Origin: Lachnospiraceae bacterium
GTDB taxonomy: Bacteria > Bacillota > Clostridia > Lachnospirales > Lachnospiraceae
Assembly: GCA_017936785.1 (NCBI GenBank)
Contig: JAGBEV010000009.1
Location: 1 to 64,000 of the forward strand
Direction: 5' to 3'
Length of the DNA stretch: 64,000 nt
The notes beneath the pieces were generated by a model that was not told the origin of the DNA, searched no databases, and worked only from the letters and a program-made list of their open reading frames with translations. Both the position numbers and the translations under genes were made by a program. Shown piece by piece: positions 1 through 9,370 of this stretch. How positions within the stretch are numbered: the first letter of the stretch is position 1; the number at the start of each line of letters is the position of its first letter.

Positions 1-131
1 AAGGAAAGAAGAAACTAAAAGTACCTCTTTATAGGGGACCAGTAACAATGCTTGTGATACCCGCCTTTCAGGCGTGTATGCAATCAGCCCTTTTTAGGGC
101 TAATATTAAACCACCAGTTGAACTGGTGGTT
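1..131 (+). mobile_element. possible right end of an IS200/IS605-type element (cut by window edge)
   Basis: Three small hairpins follow each other: a 5-bp stem at 62-74, a 6-bp stem with a TTTT loop at 86-101, and an 11-bp near-perfect palindrome at 109-131. None is followed by a T-run, so they do not look like ordinary terminators. An open frame running in from the left edge ends at a TAG at 32-34. The layout (end of an ORF, about 100 bp of structured RNA, then a terminal hairpin) resembles the 3' end of tnpB genes with their guide-RNA region. The transposase body lies outside the window, so this is inference. It would place an insertion just upstream of purD. Confidence 0.35.
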
Positions 132-203
132 GCTAACTTAGTTTGATATCAGATTGTAATGACAAATAACGGTTTACATAACACATCAAAGAAGGAGAAA
201 GCT

Positions 204-1475
204 ATGAAAGTATTAATCGTTGGAAGCGGCGGAAGAGAACATGCAATCGCCATGAGCGTAAAGAAAAGTCCTAAAGTAGATAAGATTTACTGCGCACCGG
301 GCAACGCAGGCATCGGTCAGATCGCAGAATGCGTGCCTGTCGGGGCAATGGAATTTGACAAGATCGTGGCTTTTGCCAAAGAAGAAAAAATAGATCTGAC
401 CATCGTAGGTATGGATGATCCTCTGGTAGGCGGTCTGGTAGATGAATTGGAAAAAGCGGGTATCCGCACCTTCGGACCCCGCAAGAACGCGGCTATCCTG
501 GAAGGAAGCAAGGCTTTTTCCAAGGATCTGATGAAAAAATACAATATTCCCACAGCTGCTTATGAGAATTTCGATGATCCGGCAAAGGCACTGGAATATC
601 TTGAGACTGCTTCTTTCCCCATTGTATTAAAAGCGGACGGGCTGGCGCTGGGGAAAGGCGTGTTGATCTGCAATACTTTGGAAGAGGCAAAAGAGGGCGT
701 TAAGTCCATCATGGAAGATAAAAAATTCGGTACTGCCGGAAACCGCATGGTCATTGAAGAATTTATGACGGGACGTGAAGTCAGTGTATTATCCTTTGTA
801 GACGGCAAGACCATCAAGATCATGTCCTCCGCTCAGGACCACAAGCGTGCAAAGGACGGAGACCAGGGCTTAAATACCGGCGGAATGGGAACATTTTCTC
901 CCAGTCCTTTCTATACGGAGGAAGTGGATGAATTTTGTAAGAAATATATTTATCAGGCAACAGTTGATGCCATGGCGGCGGAAGGAAGAGAATTTAAAGG
1001 CGTTATCTTCTTCGGACTTATGTTAACCGATAAGGGACCGAAGGTGCTGGAGTATAATGCCAGATTCGGCGATCCCGAAGCCCAGGTAGTTCTGCCCAGA
1101 ATGAAAAATGATATGATCGAAGTGGTGGAAGCATGTATTGACGGCACGCTGGATCAGGTTGACTTACAGTTTGAAGACAATGCGGCTGTCTGTGTAGTCC
1201 TTGCCTCCGACGGATATCCTGTTTCTTATGAAAAAGGTTTCCCCATCAAAGGGTTAGAAGCATTTGAAGATAAGGATGACTATTTTGTATTCCATGCAGG
1301 CACTAAGAAAACAGAAGAAGGCTTTGTTACAAACGGCGGTCGTGTTCTTGGCGTGACCGCAAAGGGAAATGATCTGAAGGAAGCCAGAAAAAAAGCATAT
1401 GAGGCAACGGAATGGATCAGTTTTGCTAATAAGTACATGCGTCACGATATTGGAAAAGCCATTGATGAAGCGTAA
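204..1475 (+). CDS. purD: phosphoribosylamine-glycine ligase (GARS)
   Basis: Catalyses ATP-dependent joining of glycine to 5-phosphoribosylamine in cytosolic de novo purine synthesis. The 423-residue protein starts with the family signature MKVLIVGSGGREHA and carries an ATP-grasp core (VLKADGLALGKGV near residue 157, EYNARFGDPEAQ near 290). The frame is open back to 159, but the ATG at 204 is preceded by GAAGGAGAAA and gives the usual PurD length and N terminus. Other pur genes are not in the window and probably lie to the left. A terminator follows at 1537, so purD seems to end its transcript. Confidence 0.97.
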   Translation: MKVLIVGSGGREHAIAMSVKKSPKVDKIYCAPGNAGIGQIAECVPVGAMEFDKIVAFAKEEKIDLTIVGMDDPLVGGLVDELEKAGIRTFGPRKNAAILEGSKAFSKDLMKKYNIPTAAYENFDDPAKALEYLETASFPIVLKADGLALGKGVLICNTLEEAKEGVKSIMEDKKFGTAGNRMVIEEFMTGREVSVLSFVDGKTIKIMSSAQDHKRAKDGDQGLNTGGMGTFSPSPFYTEEVDEFCKKYIYQATVDAMAAEGREFKGVIFFGLMLTDKGPKVLEYNARFGDPEAQVVLPRMKNDMIEVVEACIDGTLDQVDLQFEDNAAVCVVLASDGYPVSYEKGFPIKGLEAFEDKDDYFVFHAGTKKTEEGFVTNGGRVLGVTAKGNDLKEARKKAYEATEWISFANKYMRHDIGKAIDEA

Positions 1476-1536
1476 GGCGGTTTGAAATTAAATAAGGAAG
1501 AACAGGCTTTATGAAAAGTTTTGGATAAAAGATCAT

Positions 1537-1577
1537 AAGAAGTATATTGTGCTCCGGCATGATATGCTTCTTCTTTT
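1537..1577 (+). terminator. intrinsic terminator after purD
   Basis: An 11-bp stem (1537-1547 with 1562-1572, one G-U pair) with a second small stem capped by TCCG inside its loop, followed by a T-rich run. It separates purD from the next promoter. The rest of 1476-1795 contains only this hairpin and the promoter at 1674. Confidence 0.75.
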
Positions 1578-1673
1578 CTGGACATTTTGGCAGGGATGGA
1601 AAAGACCTTTTAAGAAAGTACAAGATGTAGTAAGGGAAGGTTATTAAATTTTTATAATAATACCATATTTTGG

Positions 1674-1702
1674 TTGACGGAGTTTTTGCCCAATAGTATG
1701 AT
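1674..1702 (+). promoter_or_regulatory. sigma-A type promoter for the cadherin-like membrane protein gene
   Basis: TTGACG at 1674-1679, a 17-bp spacer, and TATGAT at 1697-1702, leaving an untranslated leader of about 85 bases before the gene at 1796. Confidence 0.75.
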
Positions 1703-1795
1703 AATGATGTGTAAGTATCAATAAAAAGGGATAATTATGCTGGAAAGGTAAACAATAAATATAGCGGGTACATACGAAAACAGAGAGGAGACGTT

Positions 1796-3478
1796 ATGAT
1801 CAGAAAAGCGTTAAAAAAGGGTGTTTTGACATTGACTGCGGCATTTCTCGCGGCAGGACTAATGTTTGGAGGACAGCCTCAGATAATATTGGGAGCATCC
1901 ACGGAAAGTCAGGCATCTTCCAATGCTCATTTAAAGTCTTTGAGTGTCAGCACGGGAACTATGACGCCGGAATTTTCGCCGGAAGTAACTTCCTATACGA
2001 TTACTGTTGGTGAGGATGTAGAAAAGATCAATGTTACCTGCAGTACAGATGATGCGGATGCCAAAGTGGTTGAAGCCGGTGGATTTAAGGGGCTGCAGCC
2101 GGGAAGCAATGATGCGGTGATCACTGTACAGGCGGCAGACGGTACCAAATGTACTTATAAATTGACCATTATCCGGGGGGGAGCGGAGGATGCTCCGGCT
2201 CAGGAGAATGAGACGGAAAGTGATGGAGAAACAGAAAATAGCGGAGAAGATGTAAATACAGATGAGCCTCAGGTAGTTTCCGGAGTAACAGGAGATGCTG
2301 AATACATTCCTGTAGGAGGAGAAACGATTTTTGCACCCTTTATGGTAAATACTACATTCCCTCAGGAATTGATACCCGATGGATTTGTGGAACAGGATTA
2401 TAATTATAAAGGAACAACAGTACAGTCAGCTTATTTTGCAACGGGAGATATCCGTCTGCTCTATTTGTCAGCAGATGGCGGAAACAGTGCGGACTTCAGG
2501 ATTTATTACGAAGATACAGACACTTTTATGGATTTCCTTCAGTTTAAGGGAACTGATGGTAAGTTTGTCATGCCTGTAAGATATCAGGCACAGATAAAGA
2601 TCCCCGACAATTATACAGGAAGCTATATGCCCTGGGGGGATAAAGTCATTGCATGTTATATTTATACGGAACTGACCAATGAACCCATTAAAGCGCCTGA
2701 AGGCATGGAAACTGAAAATGAAGAAGAGACGGAAGAAACTGAAAAAGAACCTGTAAATGTAGAGGATCTTGATGAAGATGTGGAATTCTATCTGATCTAT
2801 GCCATGAACAATGAGGGTAAAGAGAATTTTTATCTCTATGACTACGTAGAAGGAACTTATCAGAGATATGTGGAAAGAGATACTTCCTATGAGCTGGATC
2901 AGTCCTATTTTAAATATAAAGATGTTGCTCATCAGCGTTTTGTCATTATGTGTATTCTTATTGTATTGTTGATCCTTGCGGTATTCTGTATTATTAACCT
3001 CATACTGCGCAACCATGAACTGAAAGCGGATCTGGAAGATGATGAGGACGAGGAAGAAGACGGAGAAGGGGACAATGAGGAAGAAGAGGAAAAACCGGTA
3101 AAAGTGAAAAAAACGGTGAAAGAACAAAAGCCGGTAAAAGAACAAAAACCGGTGAAAGAAAAACAGCCGGTGAAAAAGGAATCTGTAAAGGCAGTACCTG
3201 AAAAAAAGGTAAAGCCTGTAAAGGAGAAAACAGAAAAAGAAAAACAGCCGGCAGAGAAAAAGCCATCTAAACCGGCAAAAGAGGAAGATATTGACGCATT
3301 TTCCCTGGAAGAAAAAATCATAGGGCAGCTTCAGGAAACTGAGGAAAAGCCCAAAGAGGCTCCTGTGAGAACCAGGAAACCCTCTGAGTTTAAAATGATC
3401 AATTTATCCAGAGAACCTGAACCTACGGGACTGGATGATGATTTTGAATTTGAATTTATCAATTTGGATGACGATTAA
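1796..3478 (+). CDS. secreted/membrane-anchored protein with cadherin-like domain and charged cytoplasmic repeat tail
   Basis: The 560-residue protein has an N-terminal signal peptide (residues 1-33), then a cadherin-like beta-sandwich domain (about 45-128, with the typical LKSLSVSTGTMTPEF start and SYTITV strand). An acidic linker and a second extracellular region of unrecognised fold (about 165-310) follow. A single membrane helix lies near residues 381-404 (RFVIMCILIVLLILAVF). The cytoplasmic tail is strongly acidic, then has lysine-proline repeats of the type KPVKEQ (about 433-500). The start is supported by AGAGGAG seven bases upstream. Topology suggests an envelope protein that reports outside conditions or anchors cytoplasmic partners. 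No enzymatic motif is visible and the function is unknown. Confidence 0.85.
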   Translation: MIRKALKKGVLTLTAAFLAAGLMFGGQPQIILGASTESQASSNAHLKSLSVSTGTMTPEFSPEVTSYTITVGEDVEKINVTCSTDDADAKVVEAGGFKGLQPGSNDAVITVQAADGTKCTYKLTIIRGGAEDAPAQENETESDGETENSGEDVNTDEPQVVSGVTGDAEYIPVGGETIFAPFMVNTTFPQELIPDGFVEQDYNYKGTTVQSAYFATGDIRLLYLSADGGNSADFRIYYEDTDTFMDFLQFKGTDGKFVMPVRYQAQIKIPDNYTGSYMPWGDKVIACYIYTELTNEPIKAPEGMETENEEETEETEKEPVNVEDLDEDVEFYLIYAMNNEGKENFYLYDYVEGTYQRYVERDTSYELDQSYFKYKDVAHQRFVIMCILIVLLILAVFCIINLILRNHELKADLEDDEDEEEDGEGDNEEEEEKPVKVKKTVKEQKPVKEQKPVKEKQPVKKESVKAVPEKKVKPVKEKTEKEKQPAEKKPSKPAKEEDIDAFSLEEKIIGQLQETEEKPKEAPVRTRKPSEFKMINLSREPEPTGLDDDFEFEFINLDDD

Positions 3479-3505
3479 TGAGCATGGAAATGGAGGATAT
3501 AACTA

Positions 3506-5938
3506 ATGGCCTATACAGATAATGCAAAAGCCGCATTAGCGCTGGCAAAAAGAATGGCCAGAACCACCGGGCAAAATTATATCGGTACGGAGCATATCCT
3601 GTTAGGATTGTTAAAACAGCAAAGCGGTGTTGCTGCCAGGATTCTGGAGGCACACGGAGTTACTACAGAGCGTGTGATGGAGGTGATCAGGGAATTGATC
3701 GCACCATCAGGAGCAGTTTCTTTATTGGAAAGGGACGGCTATTCCCCAAGAGCAGTGCAGATCCTGGAAGAAGCGGATAAGCAGGCAGCAAGATTCGGTT
3801 CTGTGGGAACAGGTACGGAACACATTCTTCTTGCCATAATCAAGGAAGGGGATAATATTGCTGCAAGGCTTCTTTATACTTTGGGCATCAGCCTGCAGAA
3901 ACTTTATGTAGATACGCTGATCGCTATGGGAGAGGATGCTAATCTTGCCAAAGAAGATCTGAATCCCAAAAAGAAAAAGAATCCTACAAAAACCCTGGAT
4001 CAGTACAGCAGGGATCTGACGGGGCTTGCCAGAGAAGGAAAGCTGGACCCGGTGATCGGCAGGGAAAGTGAAATCCTTCGGGTAATCCAGATCCTGAGCA
4101 GGAGAACCAAAAATAACCCCTGTCTCATTGGAGAACCGGGGGTGGGAAAAACAGCCATTGCGGAAGGGCTTGCCCTTCGAATCGCAGGAGGAGATGTACC
4201 GCCTACCATCAGCAGGAAAAGAGTTGTTACCCTGGATTTATCTGCTATGGTGGCAGGAAGTAAATACCGTGGTGAATTTGAAGAGCGTATTAAAAAAGTA
4301 ATCGGAGAGGTCATTGAAGACGGCAATATTATTCTGTTTCTGGATGAGATCCATACGATCATCGGAGCAGGAGGCGCAGAAGGAGCCATTGATGCTTCCA
4401 ATATCTTAAAGCCTTCTCTTGCAAGAGGGGAAATTCAGCTCATAGGAGCTACCACCATTGAAGAGTACCGCAAATATCTGGCAAAAGATGCAGCTCTTGA
4501 AAGACGTTTCCAGCCGGTCAATGTAGAAGAGCCTACAGTCAGTGAAGCCGTAGAAATTCTCAAAGGCATCAAACACAAGTATGAGGAGCATCATCAGGTG
4601 ACCATTTCCGATGAGGCTATTGAAGCGGCGGTGAAATTATCCAAACGTTATATCAATGACAGAAATCTGCCTGATAAAGCTATCGATCTCATTGATGAAG
4701 CAGCGGCGGCGCTGCGGTTAAAGGGCATGAATCTGCCGGAAAAATGCAGGGAACTGGAAGAACAGATCAGGGCTATGGACCTGCAGATAGAAAGATCCTT
4801 CAAATTCGATGCCTTTTCTCAGGCTCATGAGATTAAACTGGCACAGGATGAGCTGGTAAAAAAATACAACCGTTTAAAGGCGCGTCACGAAAAGAAGATG
4901 ACAGACCGCAGTCTGGTCATTTCGGAAAATGATATTGCCGATGTGGTATCCATGTGGACGAAGATTCCGGTCAGCAAGCTGGCGGAAAAAGAAAGCGAAC
5001 GGCTTTTGAAACTGGAATCCATTCTTCATAAACGGGTGATCGGACAGGAAGAGGCTGTAACGGCAGTTGCAAAGGCAATGAGAAGAGGTCGTGTAGGTCT
5101 TGCCGATCCCAATAAACCCATTGGTTCCTTTTTATTCCTGGGACCTACCGGTGTGGGAAAGACAGAACTCAGCAAGGCTCTGGCAGAGGCTATGTTCGGT
5201 TCCGAAAGCGCTTTGATCAGAGTGGATATGTCCGAATATATGGAACCGCATTCCGTAGCTAAAATGATCGGTTCCCCTCCGGGGTATGTAGGTCATGACG
5301 ACGGCGGACAGCTTAGTGAAAAGATCCGCAGGAATCCGTATTCTGTGGTGCTGTTTGATGAAATAGAAAAGGCACATCCTGATGTGTTCAACATTTTGCT
5401 GCAGGTGCTGGATGAGGGACATATTACTGATTCCAAGGGAAGAAAGGTCAACTTTAAAAATACCATTCTGATCATGACCTCCAACGCAGGAGCTTCCCGC
5501 ATTGTGGAGCCTAAGAATCTGGGATTTGCGGCGGAGACCACAGAAAAGCAAAATTACGAAAAGATGAAAAACGGCGTTATGGAAGAGGTAAAGCGCCTGT
5601 TTAAGCCGGAATTTATCAACCGTATTGATGAGATCATGGTATTCCACCAGCTTACCAAGGGCGATATGACCAAAATAGTTACATTGCTGTGCAAAAATCT
5701 ATGTGCACGATGCAAGGTGCAGATGGATATTGACCTGACCGTAACAAGTGCGTTAAAGGATTATATCGTAGACAAATTTACTGATCTGAAAATGGGTGCA
5801 AGACCTTTAAAAAGAGCTATTCAGACGGAGATCGAGGATGCTCTGGCAGAAGAGATCCTGGCAGGAAAGATCAAACAGAATACCAGGGTCAGTGCAGGCG
5901 TGCACGATAAAAAAGTGACCTTTACAGTAAAGGAATAG
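3506..5938 (+). CDS. clpC: ATP-dependent Clp protease ATP-binding subunit ClpC
   Basis: AAA+ unfoldase that feeds proteins to ClpP. The 810 residues have two N-terminal Clp repeats (1-140), a first AAA domain with Walker A GEPGVGKT near 209-216 and Walker B ILFLDEIHT, a middle helical region (about 415-470), and a second AAA domain with GPTGVGKTE near 546. An LGF tripeptide near residue 671 fits the ClpP-docking loop. The short middle region favours ClpC over ClpB. The usual ctsR-mcsA-mcsB genes are not upstream, but radA follows two genes later as in many Firmicutes. A mecA adaptor gene lies at 32.2 kb. Confidence 0.95.
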   Translation: MAYTDNAKAALALAKRMARTTGQNYIGTEHILLGLLKQQSGVAARILEAHGVTTERVMEVIRELIAPSGAVSLLERDGYSPRAVQILEEADKQAARFGSVGTGTEHILLAIIKEGDNIAARLLYTLGISLQKLYVDTLIAMGEDANLAKEDLNPKKKKNPTKTLDQYSRDLTGLAREGKLDPVIGRESEILRVIQILSRRTKNNPCLIGEPGVGKTAIAEGLALRIAGGDVPPTISRKRVVTLDLSAMVAGSKYRGEFEERIKKVIGEVIEDGNIILFLDEIHTIIGAGGAEGAIDASNILKPSLARGEIQLIGATTIEEYRKYLAKDAALERRFQPVNVEEPTVSEAVEILKGIKHKYEEHHQVTISDEAIEAAVKLSKRYINDRNLPDKAIDLIDEAAAALRLKGMNLPEKCRELEEQIRAMDLQIERSFKFDAFSQAHEIKLAQDELVKKYNRLKARHEKKMTDRSLVISENDIADVVSMWTKIPVSKLAEKESERLLKLESILHKRVIGQEEAVTAVAKAMRRGRVGLADPNKPIGSFLFLGPTGVGKTELSKALAEAMFGSESALIRVDMSEYMEPHSVAKMIGSPPGYVGHDDGGQLSEKIRRNPYSVVLFDEIEKAHPDVFNILLQVLDEGHITDSKGRKVNFKNTILIMTSNAGASRIVEPKNLGFAAETTEKQNYEKMKNGVMEEVKRLFKPEFINRIDEIMVFHQLTKGDMTKIVTLLCKNLCARCKVQMDIDLTVTSALKDYIVDKFTDLKMGARPLKRAIQTEIEDALAEEILAGKIKQNTRVSAGVHDKKVTFTVKE

Positions 5939-6028
5939 TATTTACCATAAGACAAAAATAAGGTATACTTATTGTAACGGTTTTGAACGTGAAATGAAGG
6001 GTATATCAAAAAACAGGAGGATATAAAA

Positions 6029-6442
6029 ATGGCAGTAGTAGAGCAATTGCTTCGTTCAGAGGCAGATGGTTCCATCAGCTTTGGCAATCATACTTTGGCA
6101 GCAAAGGCAAAGTTGGAAGATTTCCCTCATGGAGGAGATCTTTATAAGGTGAAAACCTTTCAGACAATGACAAAGCTTGAGAAGAACGGTATGTTTTTAT
6201 ATGAGTCAGTTCCGGGAACAAGCGTTAATGAACTGAAAGAAACTGCAGAAGGCATGAGCTTTAAGGTAGAGGGCGCTACAGATGCGCAGATCACATTGGG
6301 ATTAAAGGATGACACCCAGTATGAAGTATTTGTAGGCGGAGAGAGCGCAGGTAAAATGAGTACCGGACTTGGCGGAAAATTGAATTTAAGCGTAGAGCTT
6401 GCCGATATGGGCGAAGTAGATGTAAAGGTGGTAGAAGCATAA
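6029..6442 (+). CDS. conserved small clostridial protein of unknown function
   Basis: A 137-residue soluble protein without signal peptide or membrane helix. It begins MAVVEQLLRSEADGSISFG and is rich in alternating hydrophobic beta-strand patterns, ending in a repeat-like GGKLNLSVELADMGEVDVKVV. A very good ribosome site (CAGGAGGATATAAAA) precedes the ATG. It ends one base before the radA ATG, so the two are co-transcribed. I recognise it as a family common in Lachnospiraceae. Some database labels call such proteins endosialidase, but no catalytic motif is visible and I do not support that label. Confidence 0.8.
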   Translation: MAVVEQLLRSEADGSISFGNHTLAAKAKLEDFPHGGDLYKVKTFQTMTKLEKNGMFLYESVPGTSVNELKETAEGMSFKVEGATDAQITLGLKDDTQYEVFVGGESAGKMSTGLGGKLNLSVELADMGEVDVKVVEA

Positions 6443-6443
6443 G

Positions 6444-7823
6444 ATGGCAAAGAGTAAAGCGACCAGTGCTTTCTTTTGTCAGAATTGCGGCTATGAATCT
6501 TCCAAATGGATGGGACAATGTCCTGCCTGCCATACATGGAACAGCTTTGTAGAGGAACGGATTACCAAAAGTCAGGTTTCGTCCTCAGGCAGCGGGAAAA
6601 TAAAGCCTGCCGGCAATGTGAAGCCGGTGGAATTAAAGGAAATTTCCGGACAGAAGGAAGAACGTTTTGCAACCGGAATAGAAGAATTTGACAGGGTGCT
6701 GGGTGGCGGTATCGTCCCCGGCTCCCTTACGTTAGTGGGTGGAGATCCCGGCATCGGGAAATCCACTTTGCTTTTACAGGTTTGCAAAAGACTTGCCGAG
6801 GCTGACAAGGAAGTATTATACATATCAGGGGAGGAATCCCTGACACAGATCAAGATGCGCGCAGACAGGATCGGCGAATTCCGGGAACATTTCAAGCTGT
6901 TGACAGAAGTAAATCTGGGAGTGATCTCGGATGTGGTCAGAAACGCCGGACCGGAGATCGTGGTAATTGATTCCATACAGACCATGTACAACGAGGAGGT
7001 CAATGCAGCTCCCGGAAGTGTTTCCCAGGTAAGGGAGTCTACCAGTGTGCTGCTGCAGCTTGCCAAGGTGGAAAATATTGCTATTCTGATCGTAGGACAT
7101 GTAACCAAGGAGGGAACGGTAGCAGGTCCCAGGGTGCTTGAGCATATGGTGGATACGGTCCTTTATTTTGAGGGGGATAAGCAGGATATATACAGAATAC
7201 TGCGGGGAGTTAAGAACAGGTTTGGTTCCACCAATGAGATCGGTGTCTTTGAAATGGGTGAAAGCGGTCTGGCAGAGGTGAAAAATCCGTCGGAATTTTT
7301 GATCAGCGGAAAGCCTGAAGGAGCCAGCGGCTCTGTTGTTGCATGTACCATGGAAGGAACCAGACCAATGCTTTTAGAGGTACAGGCACTGGTCTGTGAT
7401 ACCAATTTCCAGATTCCCAGAAGGCAGGCAACAGGATGCGACTTTAATAGAATGAATCTGCTCATTGCAGTAATCGAAAAGCGGATGAGAATGCCCCTGG
7501 GCAGAGAAGACGCTTACGTGAATTTTGCAGGGGGCATGCGGATTTTCGAACCGGCAACGGATCTTGCGGTAGTCATGGCACTGGTGTCAAGCTTTCGCAA
7601 TAAACCGGTTCCTGATGATATGCTGGTGTTCGGAGAAGTGGGCTTAAGCGGAGAAGTCAGGGGCGTGTCCATGGCAAAGCAGCGTGTTATGGAAGCAAGA
7701 AAACTGGGCTTTAAAAGCTGTGTTGTTCCCTTTGCCAATGCAAGGCAGCTTATGGATATACAGGACATTACCATACATACTGTTAAAAATATTATGGAAG
7801 CCATTGCGTTGATTTCTGATTGA
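6444..7823 (+). CDS. radA: DNA repair protein RadA (branch-migration ATPase)
   Basis: DnaB-like RecA-fold helicase helping recombination intermediates in repair and transformation. The 459 residues show the N-terminal zinc finger (Cys12, Cys15, Cys26, Cys29), Walker A GGDPGIGKST near residue 98, the RadA-specific KNRFG motif near 255, and the C-terminal Lon-protease-like domain (LPLGREDAYVNFAGG variant). It sits one base after the preceding stop. clpC, the small gene and radA form a stress/repair group. Confidence 0.96.
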   Translation: MAKSKATSAFFCQNCGYESSKWMGQCPACHTWNSFVEERITKSQVSSSGSGKIKPAGNVKPVELKEISGQKEERFATGIEEFDRVLGGGIVPGSLTLVGGDPGIGKSTLLLQVCKRLAEADKEVLYISGEESLTQIKMRADRIGEFREHFKLLTEVNLGVISDVVRNAGPEIVVIDSIQTMYNEEVNAAPGSVSQVRESTSVLLQLAKVENIAILIVGHVTKEGTVAGPRVLEHMVDTVLYFEGDKQDIYRILRGVKNRFGSTNEIGVFEMGESGLAEVKNPSEFLISGKPEGASGSVVACTMEGTRPMLLEVQALVCDTNFQIPRRQATGCDFNRMNLLIAVIEKRMRMPLGREDAYVNFAGGMRIFEPATDLAVVMALVSSFRNKPVPDDMLVFGEVGLSGEVRGVSMAKQRVMEARKLGFKSCVVPFANARQLMDIQDITIHTVKNIMEAIALISD

Positions 7824-8331
7824 TTGGGCAATTTGGTTGCAAAAAAATGGTTATTTTGTCCTATTTTGTCGACGCGCAAATCAATATAGTACAAAACTTG
7901 CGCAATATATTTGTAGAAAAAGGTAAAAAAAGGAGATATAATGGCAATAGCTTAAGGGAACTTAAGCTTGCTAATTAGCAATTCCGGAAGAATTCCCCTT
8001 TTACACAAACAGGTGGGCCGAGAGCATAAATGCTCTCGGCTCATTTGTTTGTGTAAAAGGTTTGGCAAGTCTTTGATCTATATTTTAACCACTTATGTAT
8101 TTGCTTAAAAAGGGGATAAAACGGGAAAACGTATATTGACATTTATAATTACAAATGTTAAAATTCCATCAAAGCATATATTTCTAATATTCTTTTGCAC
8201 AATACTGTGCGTTCTTATTTTCTGCCGAAAGGCATCTTGAAATCAATGCTTTTAAATCCAATCAAATTTTAATGGCAGGGGTTTCAGATATCGTTAAGCA
8301 GAATGGGGTCCCCTGTGATCAGGAGGTACAA
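7824..8331 (+). other. 508-bp intergenic region with hairpin cluster and a 4-codon mini-ORF
   Basis: No ordinary gene is present. A strong Shine-Dalgarno (AAAAGGAG, 7928-7935) precedes ATG GCA ATA GCT TAA at 7941-7955, encoding only MAIA. An 8-bp hairpin with a GGAA tetraloop (7949-7968) overlaps its stop. Next come a 14-base perfect palindrome (7968-7981) and a compound hairpin (7997-8060) made of a 12-bp GC-rich stem nested inside a 13-bp outer stem. A gcgcaa/ttgcgc inverted repeat (7874-7903) lies upstream. The compound hairpin could terminate radA transcription, while the mini-ORF plus hairpins resembles a leader-peptide attenuator or a small RNA. The region ends with the promoter at 8136. 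Confidence 0.55.
8136..8164 (+). promoter_or_regulatory. sigma-A promoter for the Rpn-family gene
   Basis: TTGACA at 8136-8141, a 17-bp spacer, and TAAAAT at 8159-8164. This gives a leader of roughly 160 bases before the start chosen at 8332. Confidence 0.7.
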
Positions 8332-9207
8332 ATGAAAGAAGCACAGAGAAAGTACAAAGATACCGTGTTTCGGATGCTGTTTGCTGATCCTTCCAGAGCA
8401 CTATCCTTGTATAATGCCGTAAATGGAACGGACTATGTAAATCCCTTTGAATTACAGTTTAATACTTTGGAAAACGTTATCTACATGAATGTAAAAAATG
8501 ATTTATCCTTTTTGGTGGCAAATCAGGTAAACCTTTACGAGCAGCAATCTACGCCATCCGTTAATATGCCTTTGCGGGATTTATTTTATATATCTGATAT
8601 TTTTCAAAAGATGTTTCTGAAAAGGACTATTTACAGCAACAAAATGATGAAGATACCAAATCCTGCTTTCGTAGTTTTCTATAATGGACAGATGGAGCTG
8701 CCGGAGAGGATGGAATTAAAACTGTCGGATCATTTTGAACTGTTGACAGATGCCCCTTCTTTGGAATTAAAGGTAACAGTATTGAATATCAATCCGGGAA
8801 TGAATGAAGAGCTTAAGGAGAGATGCCCATCTTTAAAGGAATATATGATCTATGTGGAAAAAGTCAGAAAATATACAGATAAAATGGAACTGGCAAAAGC
8901 TGTGGAGAAGGCAGTAGAGGAATGTATCAGGGAAAATGTTTTAAGGGATTTTTTACTGAACCAGAAGGCGGAGGTAGTAAAAATGAGTATTTATGAATAT
9001 GATGAAGAACGTGAAATGAAATTAATAAGAGAAGATGAAAGAGAATTGGGAAGGGAAGAAGGAAGAGAAGAAGGAAGAAAAGAGGGGATAAGGGCTTTAA
9101 TAGAGACTTGTCGGGACTTTGGATTGTCTAAAGAGGAAACGATTTCTAAGATCATGCAGAAATTTTCAATATCAGGAGAGCAATTACAAAAGTATTGGAT
9201 GTCATAA
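8332..9207 (+). CDS. Rpn family recombination-promoting nuclease / PD-(D/E)XK transposase-like protein
   Basis: The 291-residue protein has the family opening (MKEAQRKYKDTVFRMLF) and the nuclease core NDLSFLVANQVNLYEQQST, whose N-D and E-x-Q residues fit the PD-(D/E)XK active site. The C terminus carries the REEGREEGRKEG repeat typical of this family. A frame is open from 8272, but AGGAGG six bases before the ATG at 8332 decides the start. Members promote RecA-independent recombination or act as abortive, mobile-associated nucleases, and many are multicopy. The role here is not known. Confidence 0.85.
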   Translation: MKEAQRKYKDTVFRMLFADPSRALSLYNAVNGTDYVNPFELQFNTLENVIYMNVKNDLSFLVANQVNLYEQQSTPSVNMPLRDLFYISDIFQKMFLKRTIYSNKMMKIPNPAFVVFYNGQMELPERMELKLSDHFELLTDAPSLELKVTVLNINPGMNEELKERCPSLKEYMIYVEKVRKYTDKMELAKAVEKAVEECIRENVLRDFLLNQKAEVVKMSIYEYDEEREMKLIREDERELGREEGREEGRKEGIRALIETCRDFGLSKEETISKIMQKFSISGEQLQKYWMS

Positions 9208-9307
9208 AAGAAAACCTATCATAATGAGAAAAGCGATTTATAAAATTATCTAAATCTGATAATAAAATAATTGCTTTCATTTATTTTTACAAAACAGAAT
9301 TTAGGAC

Positions 9308-9337
9308 TTGCACAATCAAAGGGGAGTATGCTATAAT
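9308..9337 (+). promoter_or_regulatory. promoter for tRNA-Trp
   Basis: TTGCAC at 9308-9313, an 18-bp spacer, and a perfect TATAAT at 9332-9337, about 34 bases before the tRNA. Confidence 0.75.
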
Positions 9338-9370
9338 CATCTTCGGCGGTTAAAGATGCCAAAATGATAT

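Noticed and set aside
2468-3321. Long minus-strand ORFs, Phe/Ser-rich
   Set aside because: They are antisense shadows of the acidic/lysine-rich repeat region of the plus-strand gene; no ribosome sites or domains.
9040-9090. Repeat of GGAAGAGAAG type units
   Set aside because: It encodes the REEGREEG tail normal for Rpn-family proteins; not an independent DNA repeat.
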